From a virus, in IMG/VR virus record IMGVR_UViG_3300025646_000255, positions 1 to 27,737 of that record: a DNA stretch of 27,737 nucleotides, one strand, 5' to 3'. Under the pieces are notes generated by a model. The model worked only from the letters and a program-made list of their open reading frames with translations. It ran no database searches and was not told the DNA's origin. A program made the position numbers and the translations under genes. This document shows, piece by piece, positions 6,505-12,892 of this stretch; within the stretch, counting starts at the first letter, position 1; each line of letters begins with the position of its first letter.

Positions 6505-6768
6505 ATGAAATTACCTGTAACATTTGAACAATTTGCTAAAGACCCAGTTAAGGCGGTCACGTTTTGTATGTTAGTGGTAGTGGCTTATTTATGGTATGAT
6601 AATAAAACTAATTATCAGTCTCAAATAGATACACACCAAGAAAAAATTAAAGTTCTTGAAGAAAAAGTAGACAAATGTCTTGTTTATATGAGAAAGGCTG
6701 ATAGTGCTTTAGCTTCGGCTAACACTAAATTAGAAGTATTAACCGCCCTAGGCAAAATCCCTAAGTAA
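6505..6768 (+). CDS. Membrane-anchored coiled-coil protein, lysis region (spanin-like candidate)
   Basis: 87 residues. A short basic/polar N-terminus is followed by a TM helix (about residues 17-32, VTFCMLVVVAYLWY) and a coiled-coil helix to the end. This N-in layout is that of inner-membrane spanins (Rz type), and the gene heads the cassette that ends in the endolysin. No partner lipoprotein with a lipobox is visible, so the spanin role is inference. It follows the strong terminator and its own candidate promoter, and the next gene starts one base after its stop. Confidence 0.65.
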   Translation: MKLPVTFEQFAKDPVKAVTFCMLVVVAYLWYDNKTNYQSQIDTHQEKIKVLEEKVDKCLVYMRKADSALASANTKLEVLTALGKIPK

Positions 6769-6769
6769 G

Positions 6770-7318
6770 ATGAAAGAAAAATTATTTGATTTTACTGTAA
6801 TGGTCCTTGTAGCTTTTTTTGCTATTGATATGACCACTGATAAAGTATTTGCTGCTGTACCTAAACAATTTGATGAATTAGATGCTCTTATAGCTAAGTC
6901 TGAAAAAACTATGAAACAAACTTCTTCAGTAGTTAAAGCCGCGGCTAAAAAACAAGAAGCTGTAGAAAAAGAAATTGTTGAAAATGTAGAAGCTTTAGAA
7001 GAGACTATTATTGAAACAGAAGAAAAAGTTGGTGATATGGAAATGGAGATGAAGATGATGGAAGAAGCAACCCAAGAAATTAACCAACAACTTAAAGAAA
7101 ACCCAGAAATGGCTAAGTCTCTTGCTTTATACGGTTTAGATAAAGTCATTGAAAGTAAGACTAAATCAAAAATGAACGACTATAAATTAGAAAAGGCTAA
7201 AGCGGAAGGAAATGATAGTATAGTTGAAGAATTAATATACATGAAAAACTTTTATGAAATTAATAGTGGAGTTAATCCATTCTTAAATAATAAAAAAGAT
7301 ACAACAAATAATAAATAA
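6770..7318 (+). CDS. Membrane-anchored or secreted coiled-coil protein, lysis region
   Basis: 182 residues. The N-terminal hydrophobic segment (about residues 8-28, FTVMVLVAFFAI ... VFAAVP) could be a signal peptide with cleavage near AAVP or an uncleaved anchor. A long Glu/Lys/Met-rich coiled coil follows (about 35-120), then a helical tail ending in Asn/Lys/Thr. No Cys lipobox is present. It lies between the 6505 gene and the small membrane proteins, spaced by 1 and 5 bases, so it belongs to the lysis operon. A spanin-like or periplasmic scaffold role is possible; no family is recognised. Its lack of Cys rules out an outer-membrane lipoprotein. Confidence 0.65.
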   Translation: MKEKLFDFTVMVLVAFFAIDMTTDKVFAAVPKQFDELDALIAKSEKTMKQTSSVVKAAAKKQEAVEKEIVENVEALEETIIETEEKVGDMEMEMKMMEEATQEINQQLKENPEMAKSLALYGLDKVIESKTKSKMNDYKLEKAKAEGNDSIVEELIYMKNFYEINSGVNPFLNNKKDTTNNK

Positions 7319-7323
7319 AAAAT

Positions 7324-7536
7324 ATGAAAAATGTAATTAACTTTATTAAAAAAATGTACACTATAGCTAAAGATTGGATTGTTGCTAATGGTGTTGAAGG
7401 AGTCGCTGGCTTAATAGCTGGATTATTTTTATGGGCTTTTGGTTATAAGATTTGGGCTGGTTTCTCATTTGGAGTATTTGCTACTCGTAACTGGGATATC
7501 TTAAAAGCTTATTTAAAATCTTTAATCAAAAAATAA
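7324..7536 (+). CDS. Small membrane protein, holin-like candidate
   Basis: 70 residues. An amphipathic, basic N-terminus (residues 1-20) is followed by one or two hydrophobic helices (about 24-52, Gly/Ala/Leu/Phe rich) and a Lys-ending tail. Small size, basic ends and position two genes before the endolysin suit a holin or antiholin. The protein encoded at 7538 is a second candidate. The leader is A-rich (ATAAATAAAAAAT). One base separates it from the next start. Confidence 0.6.
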   Translation: MKNVINFIKKMYTIAKDWIVANGVEGVAGLIAGLFLWAFGYKIWAGFSFGVFATRNWDILKAYLKSLIKK

Positions 7537-7537
7537 T

Positions 7538-7801
7538 ATGAAAAAAATTACGGATTGGTTAGCAGGATTATTAAAAGATGAAAAAGGTACTCCTTCATCA
7601 AAACGATTTGTAGGAATCGTTTGTGCGTTAACTTTATGTATAACAATGTATGCGAACTCATTTACAGAAGAGCATTTTGCTCCTTCTCCTATTTTAGTTG
7701 AGTCAGTAGCTATGTTAGCATTTGGATGTTTAGGATTAGCATCAGTGGATAAAATTTTCACTAAAAAGAAAGAAAATAAAACAGAAGAAGAATTAGATTA
7801 A
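7538..7801 (+). CDS. Putative holin, two membrane helices
   Basis: 87 residues. A charged N-terminal stretch with DEKGTPSSKRF (residues 13-23) is followed by TM helix 1 (about 24-40), a short outside loop with Glu/His/Pro, TM helix 2 (about 52-68) and a Lys/Glu-rich C-terminus. Two helices with both ends inside and the position immediately before the endolysin (6 bases) fit a class II holin. The 'SSKR' motif ahead of helix 1 is common in small phage membrane proteins of this type. Which of this and the 7324 product is the holin cannot be told from sequence. Confidence 0.7.
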   Translation: MKKITDWLAGLLKDEKGTPSSKRFVGIVCALTLCITMYANSFTEEHFAPSPILVESVAMLAFGCLGLASVDKIFTKKKENKTEEELD

Positions 7802-7807
7802 AAAATT

Positions 7808-8632
7808 ATGTTATTAAAGGTTGGCTCAAGAGGCGAAGACGTAAAAAAACTTCAGGAAAAATTAGGAACTCCTGCTGATGGTATCTTCGGTTCAGGTACA
7901 GAAAGATTAGTTAAAGAATGGCAAGCTAAGAATGGTTTAGTAGCTGATGGATTAGTAGGTAAGGGTACATGGGGTAAAATGTTTGGTGATGAACCAGCAC
8001 CTGCTCCTATTATTATTCCACCTTCAGAATTTAAATTAGATGCTTTAAAAGGGCATGTTCCTGATAATGTAATAGCTCAAATCCCAGATACAGCTGCTAA
8101 ATTCAATATTACAAATCCATTAAGATTAGCTCATTTCTTATCACAGTGTGCTCATGAATCGGGTAATTGGAAAGCTGTTTCTGAAAATTTAAATTATTCA
8201 GCTGATGGTTTAAATAGGATTTTCCCTAAGTATTTTAAAAATGCTGGTAGAGATGCTACTCAGTACGCTCGTAACCCTGAAAAGATTGCAAATATTGTTT
8301 ATGCCAATAGAATGGCTAATGGTGATACTGCCTCAGGTGAGGGATGGAAATTTAGAGGAAGAGGATATATCCAATTAACAGGAAAAGGAAATTATACTAA
8401 GTTTGATAAAATGGTTACTGAAAGTGTTTTAGATAACCCTGACTTAGTAGCTACTAAATATCCTTTAATGTCAGCTGCATTTTTCTTTGACTCAAATAAC
8501 CTTTGGTCCATCTGTGATAGAGGATCAGATGATGGAACTGTTACATCAGTTACCAAAAGAGTTAATGGAGGAACACACGGTTTAGCAGATCGTATAAAAC
8601 ATTTTAAACTGTATTATAACCTCCTAAAATAA
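7808..8632 (+). CDS. Endolysin: PG-binding domain + GH19 glycosidase
   Basis: 274 residues. Residues about 3-58 form a PG_binding_1 domain (LKVGSRGEDVKKLQEKLG, ADGIFGSGT, LVADGLVGKGTW). A Pro/Ala/Ile linker (62-72) follows, then a GH19 chitinase/lysozyme-like domain (about 85-272). The catalytic region AHESGNW gives E117 as general acid, and ENLNYSA gives E126 as the likely second acid. FRGRGYIQLTGKGNY (182-196) is the family signature. It cleaves the peptidoglycan glycan backbone to release progeny. There is no signal peptide, so it needs a holin, in line with the membrane proteins just upstream. It is the last gene of the lysis operon, and hairpins follow its stop. Confidence 0.96.
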   Translation: MLLKVGSRGEDVKKLQEKLGTPADGIFGSGTERLVKEWQAKNGLVADGLVGKGTWGKMFGDEPAPAPIIIPPSEFKLDALKGHVPDNVIAQIPDTAAKFNITNPLRLAHFLSQCAHESGNWKAVSENLNYSADGLNRIFPKYFKNAGRDATQYARNPEKIANIVYANRMANGDTASGEGWKFRGRGYIQLTGKGNYTKFDKMVTESVLDNPDLVATKYPLMSAAFFFDSNNLWSICDRGSDDGTVTSVTKRVNGGTHGLADRIKHFKLYYNLLK

Positions 8633-8651
8633 ACTTTCGTACAATTTATCG

Positions 8652-8706
8652 ACCCGTATAGGGTAGTTGAGTATAGGCGCTATATAACTTTTTTATGGCG
8701 CCTATA
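8652..8706 (+). other. Two hairpins between endolysin and next gene
   Basis: ACCC (8652-8655) pairs with GGGT (8661-8664). TATAGGCGCTATA (8672-8684) pairs with TATGGCGCCTATA (8694-8706), 13 bp with one G-T pair and a 9-base loop of TAACTTTTT. The U-run is in the loop, not after the stem, so this is not a classic terminator. The stem ends 11 bases before the ATG at 8718 and covers the alternative ATG at 8706, so it may control translation of that gene or act as an RNase site. Confidence 0.6.
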
Positions 8707-8717
8707 TGTATGGATAT

Positions 8718-9149
8718 ATGGACATAAATAAGATATTTAACTTATTTGACTCCGGTTCTGAAGATAAAATAAAAGAAGATACACAAATTGTGTTTGTCGA
8801 CTTTAAAGAACATCCTGCCTATTGGTTAGGTATGTTTAAAAAATTGATCCAAAATCATAAGCTATTTAAAAGGAAAATAGTTTCATTCCTAGAAAAGTCA
8901 GAACCAGAATTAGAATTAGGAGACTTAGACCTGGTAGGTGATGATCTTGCCTATGAAAGGGCTTGGTACTATGCTTCAAAATTTGATCCTAGCTTGGAAA
9001 TACATAAAGAGTCCATTAACCTTATATTAGATGAATACCTTGAAAAAGCTATTGATGAAACAATACTTTACTTTCAGAACAAAGAAGAGTATGAAAAATG
9101 CGCTCATTTAAAGAAAATTTTAGATGAAGTAAAGAAGCTTCAAGGATAA
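8718..9149 (+). CDS. UVR-motif-containing protein of unknown function
   Basis: 143 residues from the ATG at 8718 (MDINKIF...). An in-frame ATG at 8706 would add four residues but is buried in the hairpin, so I prefer 8718. The body is acidic and helical, with a FDFKEHPAYWLGMFKKL-like segment early on (VFVDFKEHPAYW). The last 30 residues (YFQNKEEYEKCAHLKKIL) resemble the UVR motif of UvrB/UvrC and McsA, a helical hairpin used for protein-protein contact. No nuclease motif is present. An adaptor role in repair or proteolysis is possible, but only the motif is visible. A weak terminator follows the stop. Confidence 0.65.
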   Translation: MDINKIFNLFDSGSEDKIKEDTQIVFVDFKEHPAYWLGMFKKLIQNHKLFKRKIVSFLEKSEPELELGDLDLVGDDLAYERAWYYASKFDPSLEIHKESINLILDEYLEKAIDETILYFQNKEEYEKCAHLKKILDEVKKLQG

Positions 9150-9170
9150 TTTGGCCCCCAAAATCTTTTT
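9150..9170 (+). terminator. Weak intrinsic terminator
   Basis: TTTGG (9150-9154) pairs with CCAAA (9158-9162) over a CCC loop, followed by ATCTTTTT. Short stem but a proper U-run. It would end the 8718 transcript. Confidence 0.5.
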
Positions 9171-9186
9171 ACTTAATATTCGATAT

Positions 9187-9282
9187 CGGAGGGTTTGAGA
9201 CATTAGGAATGACTGAGGAAATAGAGGGGTTTGAGACAAGGGATGAGATGGATGATAGACGGGGGTAAATAAGGGATAAATA
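9187..9282 (+). promoter_or_regulatory. Purine-rich leader with direct repeats and ATAAATA box
   Basis: GGGTTTGAGACA occurs at 9191-9202 and again at 9227-9238, exactly 36 bases apart. The stretch is strikingly G/A-rich on the + strand, unlike the surrounding AT-rich sequence. It ends with GATAAATA (9275-9282), which fits the T4-like late box consensus, 6 bases before the ATG at 9289. It could be an operator/promoter region. A 19-codon frame at 9209-9268 also exists. Confidence 0.4.
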
Positions 9283-9288
9283 GAATAT

Positions 9289-9483
9289 ATGAAAAATAGG
9301 AATATTATAATGAGACGTTTGGAAAAAGCAGAAGGGCAGATTGAGAAACTGTATTTCTTTCTCCAACGTGGTGGTAGTCAAGAAGATGTAAAGGAGGTAT
9401 TAGTTACTTTACGTGAGGCTATTGATGATGCTAAAGTTTTTATTAACCAAGAACCATTAGGACCAAATGAACTTAACGGCTGA
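9289..9483 (+). CDS. Small helical protein of unknown function
   Basis: 64 residues, helical, with alternating charge and an amphipathic pattern (LEKAEGQIEKLYFFL). No domain is recognised. The ATG at 9310 (MRRLEKAEGQ...) is a credible alternative start that removes seven residues. The 3' end overlaps the HD-domain gene start at 9467 by 17 bases in another frame, so translation is likely coupled. It might be a small partner of the HD hydrolase, but only the overlap supports that. Confidence 0.6.
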   Translation: MKNRNIIMRRLEKAEGQIEKLYFFLQRGGSQEDVKEVLVTLREAIDDAKVFINQEPLGPNELNG

Positions 9484-10252
9484 ACAAATCCAAGATAATT
9501 GGAATAAATTAATGGGTTTCATTGATACTTATATCTCTGAACCTCGTAAAGATAATCTGAAAAAACTTTATGAAAAGTATGCTGAGCGTTTAATGTTGAT
9601 GCCTGCTGCTCATAAAAAAGAATACCATAATGCATTTCCAGGTGGTTATATAGAACATGTTAATAGAGTTATAGAAGCAGCTATTAAGTTAGAAGAAGTA
9701 TGGGAAGAATTTGGATGTGATAATTCTACTTATACACTTGAAGAACTTGTCTTCTCAGCTATGAATCATGACTTAGGTAAGATGGGTGATGAAGAACATG
9801 AATCTTATATCCCTCAGGATGATAAATGGAGAAAAGAAAAACTAGGAGAAGATTATAAGTTTAATGATAAATTAGCTTTTGCATCTGTTCCTGATAGAGG
9901 TTTATTCTTACTTCAGTCTCATGGTGTTCAATATACTTTTAATGAAATGGTAGCTATTCAGACTCATGATGGTTTATATGATAAGGCAAATGAGAAATAT
10001 TTGATGACTTATATGCCTGAGTTAAAACCAAGAACTAGTTTACCTTATATTATACACCAGGCTGATTTAATGGCTGCTCGTATTGAGTTTGAACGTGAAT
10101 GGTTTCCTAAATTTAAAGGTAACTTGGAAGTGTCAAAGAAGCCATTTACATTAGAGACGAAAAAATCAGCACCTGTTACTTCAGCAAATAAAGCTAAAGC
10201 TTTAGGAAGTTTAAAAAATGAGGGGCTAAAAAATTTATTAGATAATTTATGA
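9467..10252 (+). CDS. HD-domain phosphohydrolase
   Basis: 261 residues. Metal-binding HD motif residues are visible: H64 in GGYIEHVNRV, H101-D102 in NHDLGK, a further H167 in QTHDG, and D200 in HQAD. The GGYIEH start of the motif resembles the HD domain of YhaM-type 3'-5' nucleases and of other phosphohydrolases. T4-like marine phages often carry such a gene next to gene 55. It probably hydrolyses a nucleotide, a nucleotide second messenger or an oligonucleotide; the substrate cannot be read from sequence. The C-terminal 45 residues are low-complexity (Lys/Ala/Ser) and may be a flexible tail. The stop overlaps the next start (ATGA). Confidence 0.9.
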   Translation: MNLTAEQIQDNWNKLMGFIDTYISEPRKDNLKKLYEKYAERLMLMPAAHKKEYHNAFPGGYIEHVNRVIEAAIKLEEVWEEFGCDNSTYTLEELVFSAMNHDLGKMGDEEHESYIPQDDKWRKEKLGEDYKFNDKLAFASVPDRGLFLLQSHGVQYTFNEMVAIQTHDGLYDKANEKYLMTYMPELKPRTSLPYIIHQADLMAARIEFEREWFPKFKGNLEVSKKPFTLETKKSAPVTSANKAKALGSLKNEGLKNLLDNL

Positions 10253-10527
10253 TATTAGCAATTATTATTCTTTCAATATTGGTCGTGATTTTAGGATACA
10301 CGACCTTTAACCTTCTTAAAAAGAATGAAAAACAAGAAGATATTCTAGCAGGATATATGTCTTACTTAAATAAAATTTCAGACACAATTGAACAGGCAGA
10401 TGAAAAATTAAAAGAAGTAGACTATAAAGGTTCCTTTAAATCTGATGATGAGGTAGGTTTTGTTTTTGAACAAATTAAAACTATTCAAACAATATTGAAT
10501 ACTTTTATAATCAAAGATATTAAGTAA
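10249..10527 (+). CDS. Small membrane-anchored coiled-coil protein
   Basis: 92 residues. A TM helix from residue 2 to about 22 (Ile/Leu/Val rich) is followed by Lys-rich positive residues and then a coiled coil. The positive cluster after the helix suggests an N-out/C-in orientation. It starts with an ATGA overlap on the HD gene and ends with a TAATG overlap on gene 55, so it is translated between them. No family is recognised. The layout is like the proteins at 6001 and 6505. Confidence 0.65.
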   Translation: MILAIIILSILVVILGYTTFNLLKKNEKQEDILAGYMSYLNKISDTIEQADEKLKEVDYKGSFKSDDEVGFVFEQIKTIQTILNTFIIKDIK

Positions 10528-11234
10528 TGGAACTAGTGATGGTAAAAAAGAAAAAAGGAGTACAGTACTTTACCCAAGAAACAGAAGACTCAATAGTATT
10601 ATATAATAACACTTCTGACCCAGAAACAAGAAGTCGTTTGTATAATGATAAAATTCATTATGCTTTTTTTAAATTAACAGAAAATATAATTCATACATTT
10701 AAGTTTTATTATACAGAAGTAGATGAAATTGAACATCTACAACATGAAGTAATTACATTTCTACTTAGTAAAATTCATTTATATGATCAATCTAAAGGTA
10801 CAAAAGCATACTCTTATTTTGGAACCATTGCTAAACGTTATTTAATACTTTCAAATCAAAAGAACTATAAAAAACGTATTGATACTGCTCCTGTAGAACT
10901 TTTAGAAGAAGATGAAACATATTCTTACACTATAGATGATTCTTCTTCAGATGAAAGACTATCTCTTTTTATAGATGATTTTACAGATTATGTTACTGAA
11001 CATATTTTTGAATTATTCCCAAAAGAATATGATGCTCAAATAGCTGATGCTATTTTAGAATTATTTCGTAAAAGAGAATATTTAGATGTATTTAATAAAA
11101 AAGCACTTTACATTTATATCCGTGAACAAGTTGATGCTAAAACACCTAAAATAACTAAAATAGCTAATCAACTTTATGACATCTTTAAAAAAGGTTATAT
11201 ATTTTATTTAGAACACGGATATACAAATTTTTAA
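10527..11234 (+). CDS. 55: Late-transcription sigma factor, T4 gp55-like
   Basis: 235 residues. The stretch from about 25 to 110, with YNNTSDPETRSRLYNDKIHY, EIEHLQHEVITFLLSKI and AYSYFGTIAKRYLI (94-107), matches the sigma region 2-like core of gp55 proteins in marine T4-like phages. gp55 binds host RNA polymerase core and recognises the short late promoter box; in T4 it works with gp33 and the gp45 sliding clamp, neither of which is in this window. The Asp/Glu-rich middle (about 125-145) and helical C-terminus follow. It starts by TAATG overlap on the previous stop; the ATG at 10539 is an alternative start. It stands just before the structural genes it would activate. Confidence 0.9.
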   Translation: MELVMVKKKKGVQYFTQETEDSIVLYNNTSDPETRSRLYNDKIHYAFFKLTENIIHTFKFYYTEVDEIEHLQHEVITFLLSKIHLYDQSKGTKAYSYFGTIAKRYLILSNQKNYKKRIDTAPVELLEEDETYSYTIDDSSSDERLSLFIDDFTDYVTEHIFELFPKEYDAQIADAILELFRKREYLDVFNKKALYIYIREQVDAKTPKITKIANQLYDIFKKGYIFYLEHGYTNF

Positions 11235-11239
11235 GTTTC

Positions 11240-11249
11240 ATATTTATAA
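11240..11249 (+). promoter_or_regulatory. TATTTATA box at the head of the structural operon
   Basis: ATATTTATAA, 18 bases before the ATG at 11268, in the 33-base gap after gene 55. Spacing allows a short leader. Best-placed example of the recurring candidate late promoter. Confidence 0.5.
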
Positions 11250-11267
11250 GAAACTAATTGTATATTT

Positions 11268-11603
11268 ATGTCACAATTTGATAACGTAGTCTTTGGTAAG
11301 AAAAAATTTTCTGATATTTTAGAAGAAATTTATACTAACCAACAGAAAAAGGATAAACAAGTCTCTGCTCTTATAAATGAGCTAAAACCTCTTATTTCCG
11401 ATATTGGTGATGCTACTTTAGTAGTTCCTTTAATTAAAGAATATATGGAGATTAGTGTTAAAAATGATGACTTATTAATTAAAATGGCTGCTTTAGCTCA
11501 ACGAGCTATGAACACTCAAGCACCAGATGGTTCATTAACTATCTCAGATGAGGAAAAAGAACAACTATTAGCAGCAATGAATGATCTTAAAGGGAAAAAA
11601 TAA
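11268..11603 (+). CDS. Small helical protein, first gene of structural cluster, unknown
   Basis: 111 residues, almost all helical, with an N-terminal FDNVVFGKKKFSDILEEIY segment, a Lys/Gln-rich helix and a hydrophobic middle (ATLVVPLIKEYMEI). No catalytic motif or membrane helix. Proteins of this kind start virion blocks in related flavobacterial-type T4-like phages, as far as I recall. Whether it is a virion part, a chaperone or an assembly factor cannot be seen. Its stop overlaps the next start (TAATG), linking it to the spike protein. Confidence 0.65.
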   Translation: MSQFDNVVFGKKKFSDILEEIYTNQQKKDKQVSALINELKPLISDIGDATLVVPLIKEYMEISVKNDDLLIKMAALAQRAMNTQAPDGSLTISDEEKEQLLAAMNDLKGKK

Positions 11604-12892
11604 TGTTTGCTAGTAATAGTTTATTTAGAACCATTGTACAAGAAAGTCAAAGACTTGAACGTAATGGTACTTTTACAATTACCCCTGTAAGAGTAAAATA
11701 TACTTTTCTTAATCTAGAACAAACAAAAAAAGACTACCCTGAAATATATGCTAAGTATGGCGAAGACTTTGCTTTAAATGGAATTCTATTTGATTCAATT
11801 ACTGCCCCAACTCCAAATACTAAATCTAAAAATTTAGATTATTATATATTTGCTAAACCTTTATTTCCTAATTTCAGACAAGTTCCTCTTGTTAATGAAA
11901 TAGCTTATGTAATAACATTACCATCAGTTAATTTACAAGACCCAAGTTTTATTAACTTAAATGATCAAGAATTTTATTACTTTCTTCCTATAAATCTTTG
12001 GAATAGTGTTCATAATAATGCCTTACCTAATCCTTTAGATACAACAACTAAAACACCCTCAGAACAAAAATCAATACAACAAATTGAAGCAGGTTCTAAA
12101 ATAAAAGTAACAGATGGAGTTAATGATATTGATTTAGGAGAAACATTTGAAGAACAAGCTGATATTAAAAATTTACAACCTTTTGAAGGTGATGTAATTT
12201 TTGAAGGTAGATGGGGTCAATCCTTTAGATTTGGTTCCACAGTAACTGGAAGTAATGGATTGCCTTATTTAGGTAACCAATGGTCTGATAAGACTTTGCT
12301 AGGTAATCAAGGCGATCCTATCTTAATTATAAGAAATGGACAACATAATGATGGTAAAGAAGCTTGGAAACCTATATTAGAAGATATTAATAAAGATCCT
12401 GCTTCTATCTATATGGGATCAACCCAAAAAATCCCATTAACTCCAGCGGCTAGTTCTTATGAAAGTTATTATTACCCTCCTACAAACCCTAAAGAATATT
12501 CAGGTAACCAATTAATTCTTAATTCAGGTAGAGTAGTCTTAAACTCAAATAATGATCATATATTACTTTCATCTAATAAGTCTGTAAATTTAAATGCTGT
12601 TGAAAGTGTAAATATAGATACTAAAGATTTTATTATTTCTTCAAATACTCTTTTAGGAGGAAAAGATGCTACAGAAGCTTTATTAAAAGGAAATACAACT
12701 ATAGGAATATTAAATGAGGTAATAGATAATATTCAAACGTTATCTGATACTTTACAAACTCTAATCTCCCAACCAGCTGGTACTAATTTTGCTACTTTAG
12801 CTGCTAATGCAGGAGCTGTTTCAAGAAACTTAACTTCATTAAAAAATGAATTAACTAATAAAACATTATCAACTAAAAGCTTTACAATATAA
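11603..12892 (+). CDS. gp5-like baseplate hub/spike protein without lysozyme domain
   Basis: 429 residues. The N-terminal half has beta-rich segments like an OB-fold hub domain (about 25-150). A block GDVIFEGRWGQSFRFGS (about 195-212) and GDPILIIRNGQ follow. Residues about 300-355 form alternating hydrophobic/polar strands (QLILNSGRVVLNSNNDHILL ... KSVNLNAVESVNIDTKDF) typical of a trimeric beta-helix spike. A helical tail ends the protein. This is the build of the T4 gp5 membrane-piercing spike, but the lysozyme domain is absent and there is room for none. The block EGRWGQSFRFGS is known to me from baseplate proteins of marine T4-like phages. Overlaps both neighbours by TAATG. Confidence 0.78.
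   Translation: MFASNSLFRTIVQESQRLERNGTFTITPVRVKYTFLNLEQTKKDYPEIYAKYGEDFALNGILFDSITAPTPNTKSKNLDYYIFAKPLFPNFRQVPLVNEIAYVITLPSVNLQDPSFINLNDQEFYYFLPINLWNSVHNNALPNPLDTTTKTPSEQKSIQQIEAGSKIKVTDGVNDIDLGETFEEQADIKNLQPFEGDVIFEGRWGQSFRFGSTVTGSNGLPYLGNQWSDKTLLGNQGDPILIIRNGQHNDGKEAWKPILEDINKDPASIYMGSTQKIPLTPAASSYESYYYPPTNPKEYSGNQLILNSGRVVLNSNNDHILLSSNKSVNLNAVESVNIDTKDFIISSNTLLGGKDATEALLKGNTTIGILNEVIDNIQTLSDTLQTLISQPAGTNFATLAANAGAVSRNLTSLKNELTNKTLSTKSFTI

Noticed and set aside
6748-7149. Minus-strand frame opposite the lysis-region coiled-coil gene
   Set aside because: Ser/Ile/Thr-rich product is the mirror of Glu/Lys-rich coiled-coil codons; no independent signal.
9226-9275. Possible G-quadruplex from runs GGGG, GGG, GGGGG, GGG
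   Set aside because: The loops (about 10, 18 and 7 bases) are too long for a convincing quadruplex.
9169-9381. Minus-strand frame across the purine-rich gap
   Set aside because: It covers a gap plus the start of a supported + strand gene; the Ser/Pro/Ile-rich product simply reflects the purine-rich opposite strand.
9391-9399. AAGGAGGTA, a perfect Shine-Dalgarno-like string
   Set aside because: It is internal to the 9289 gene and no start codon follows at a useful distance.
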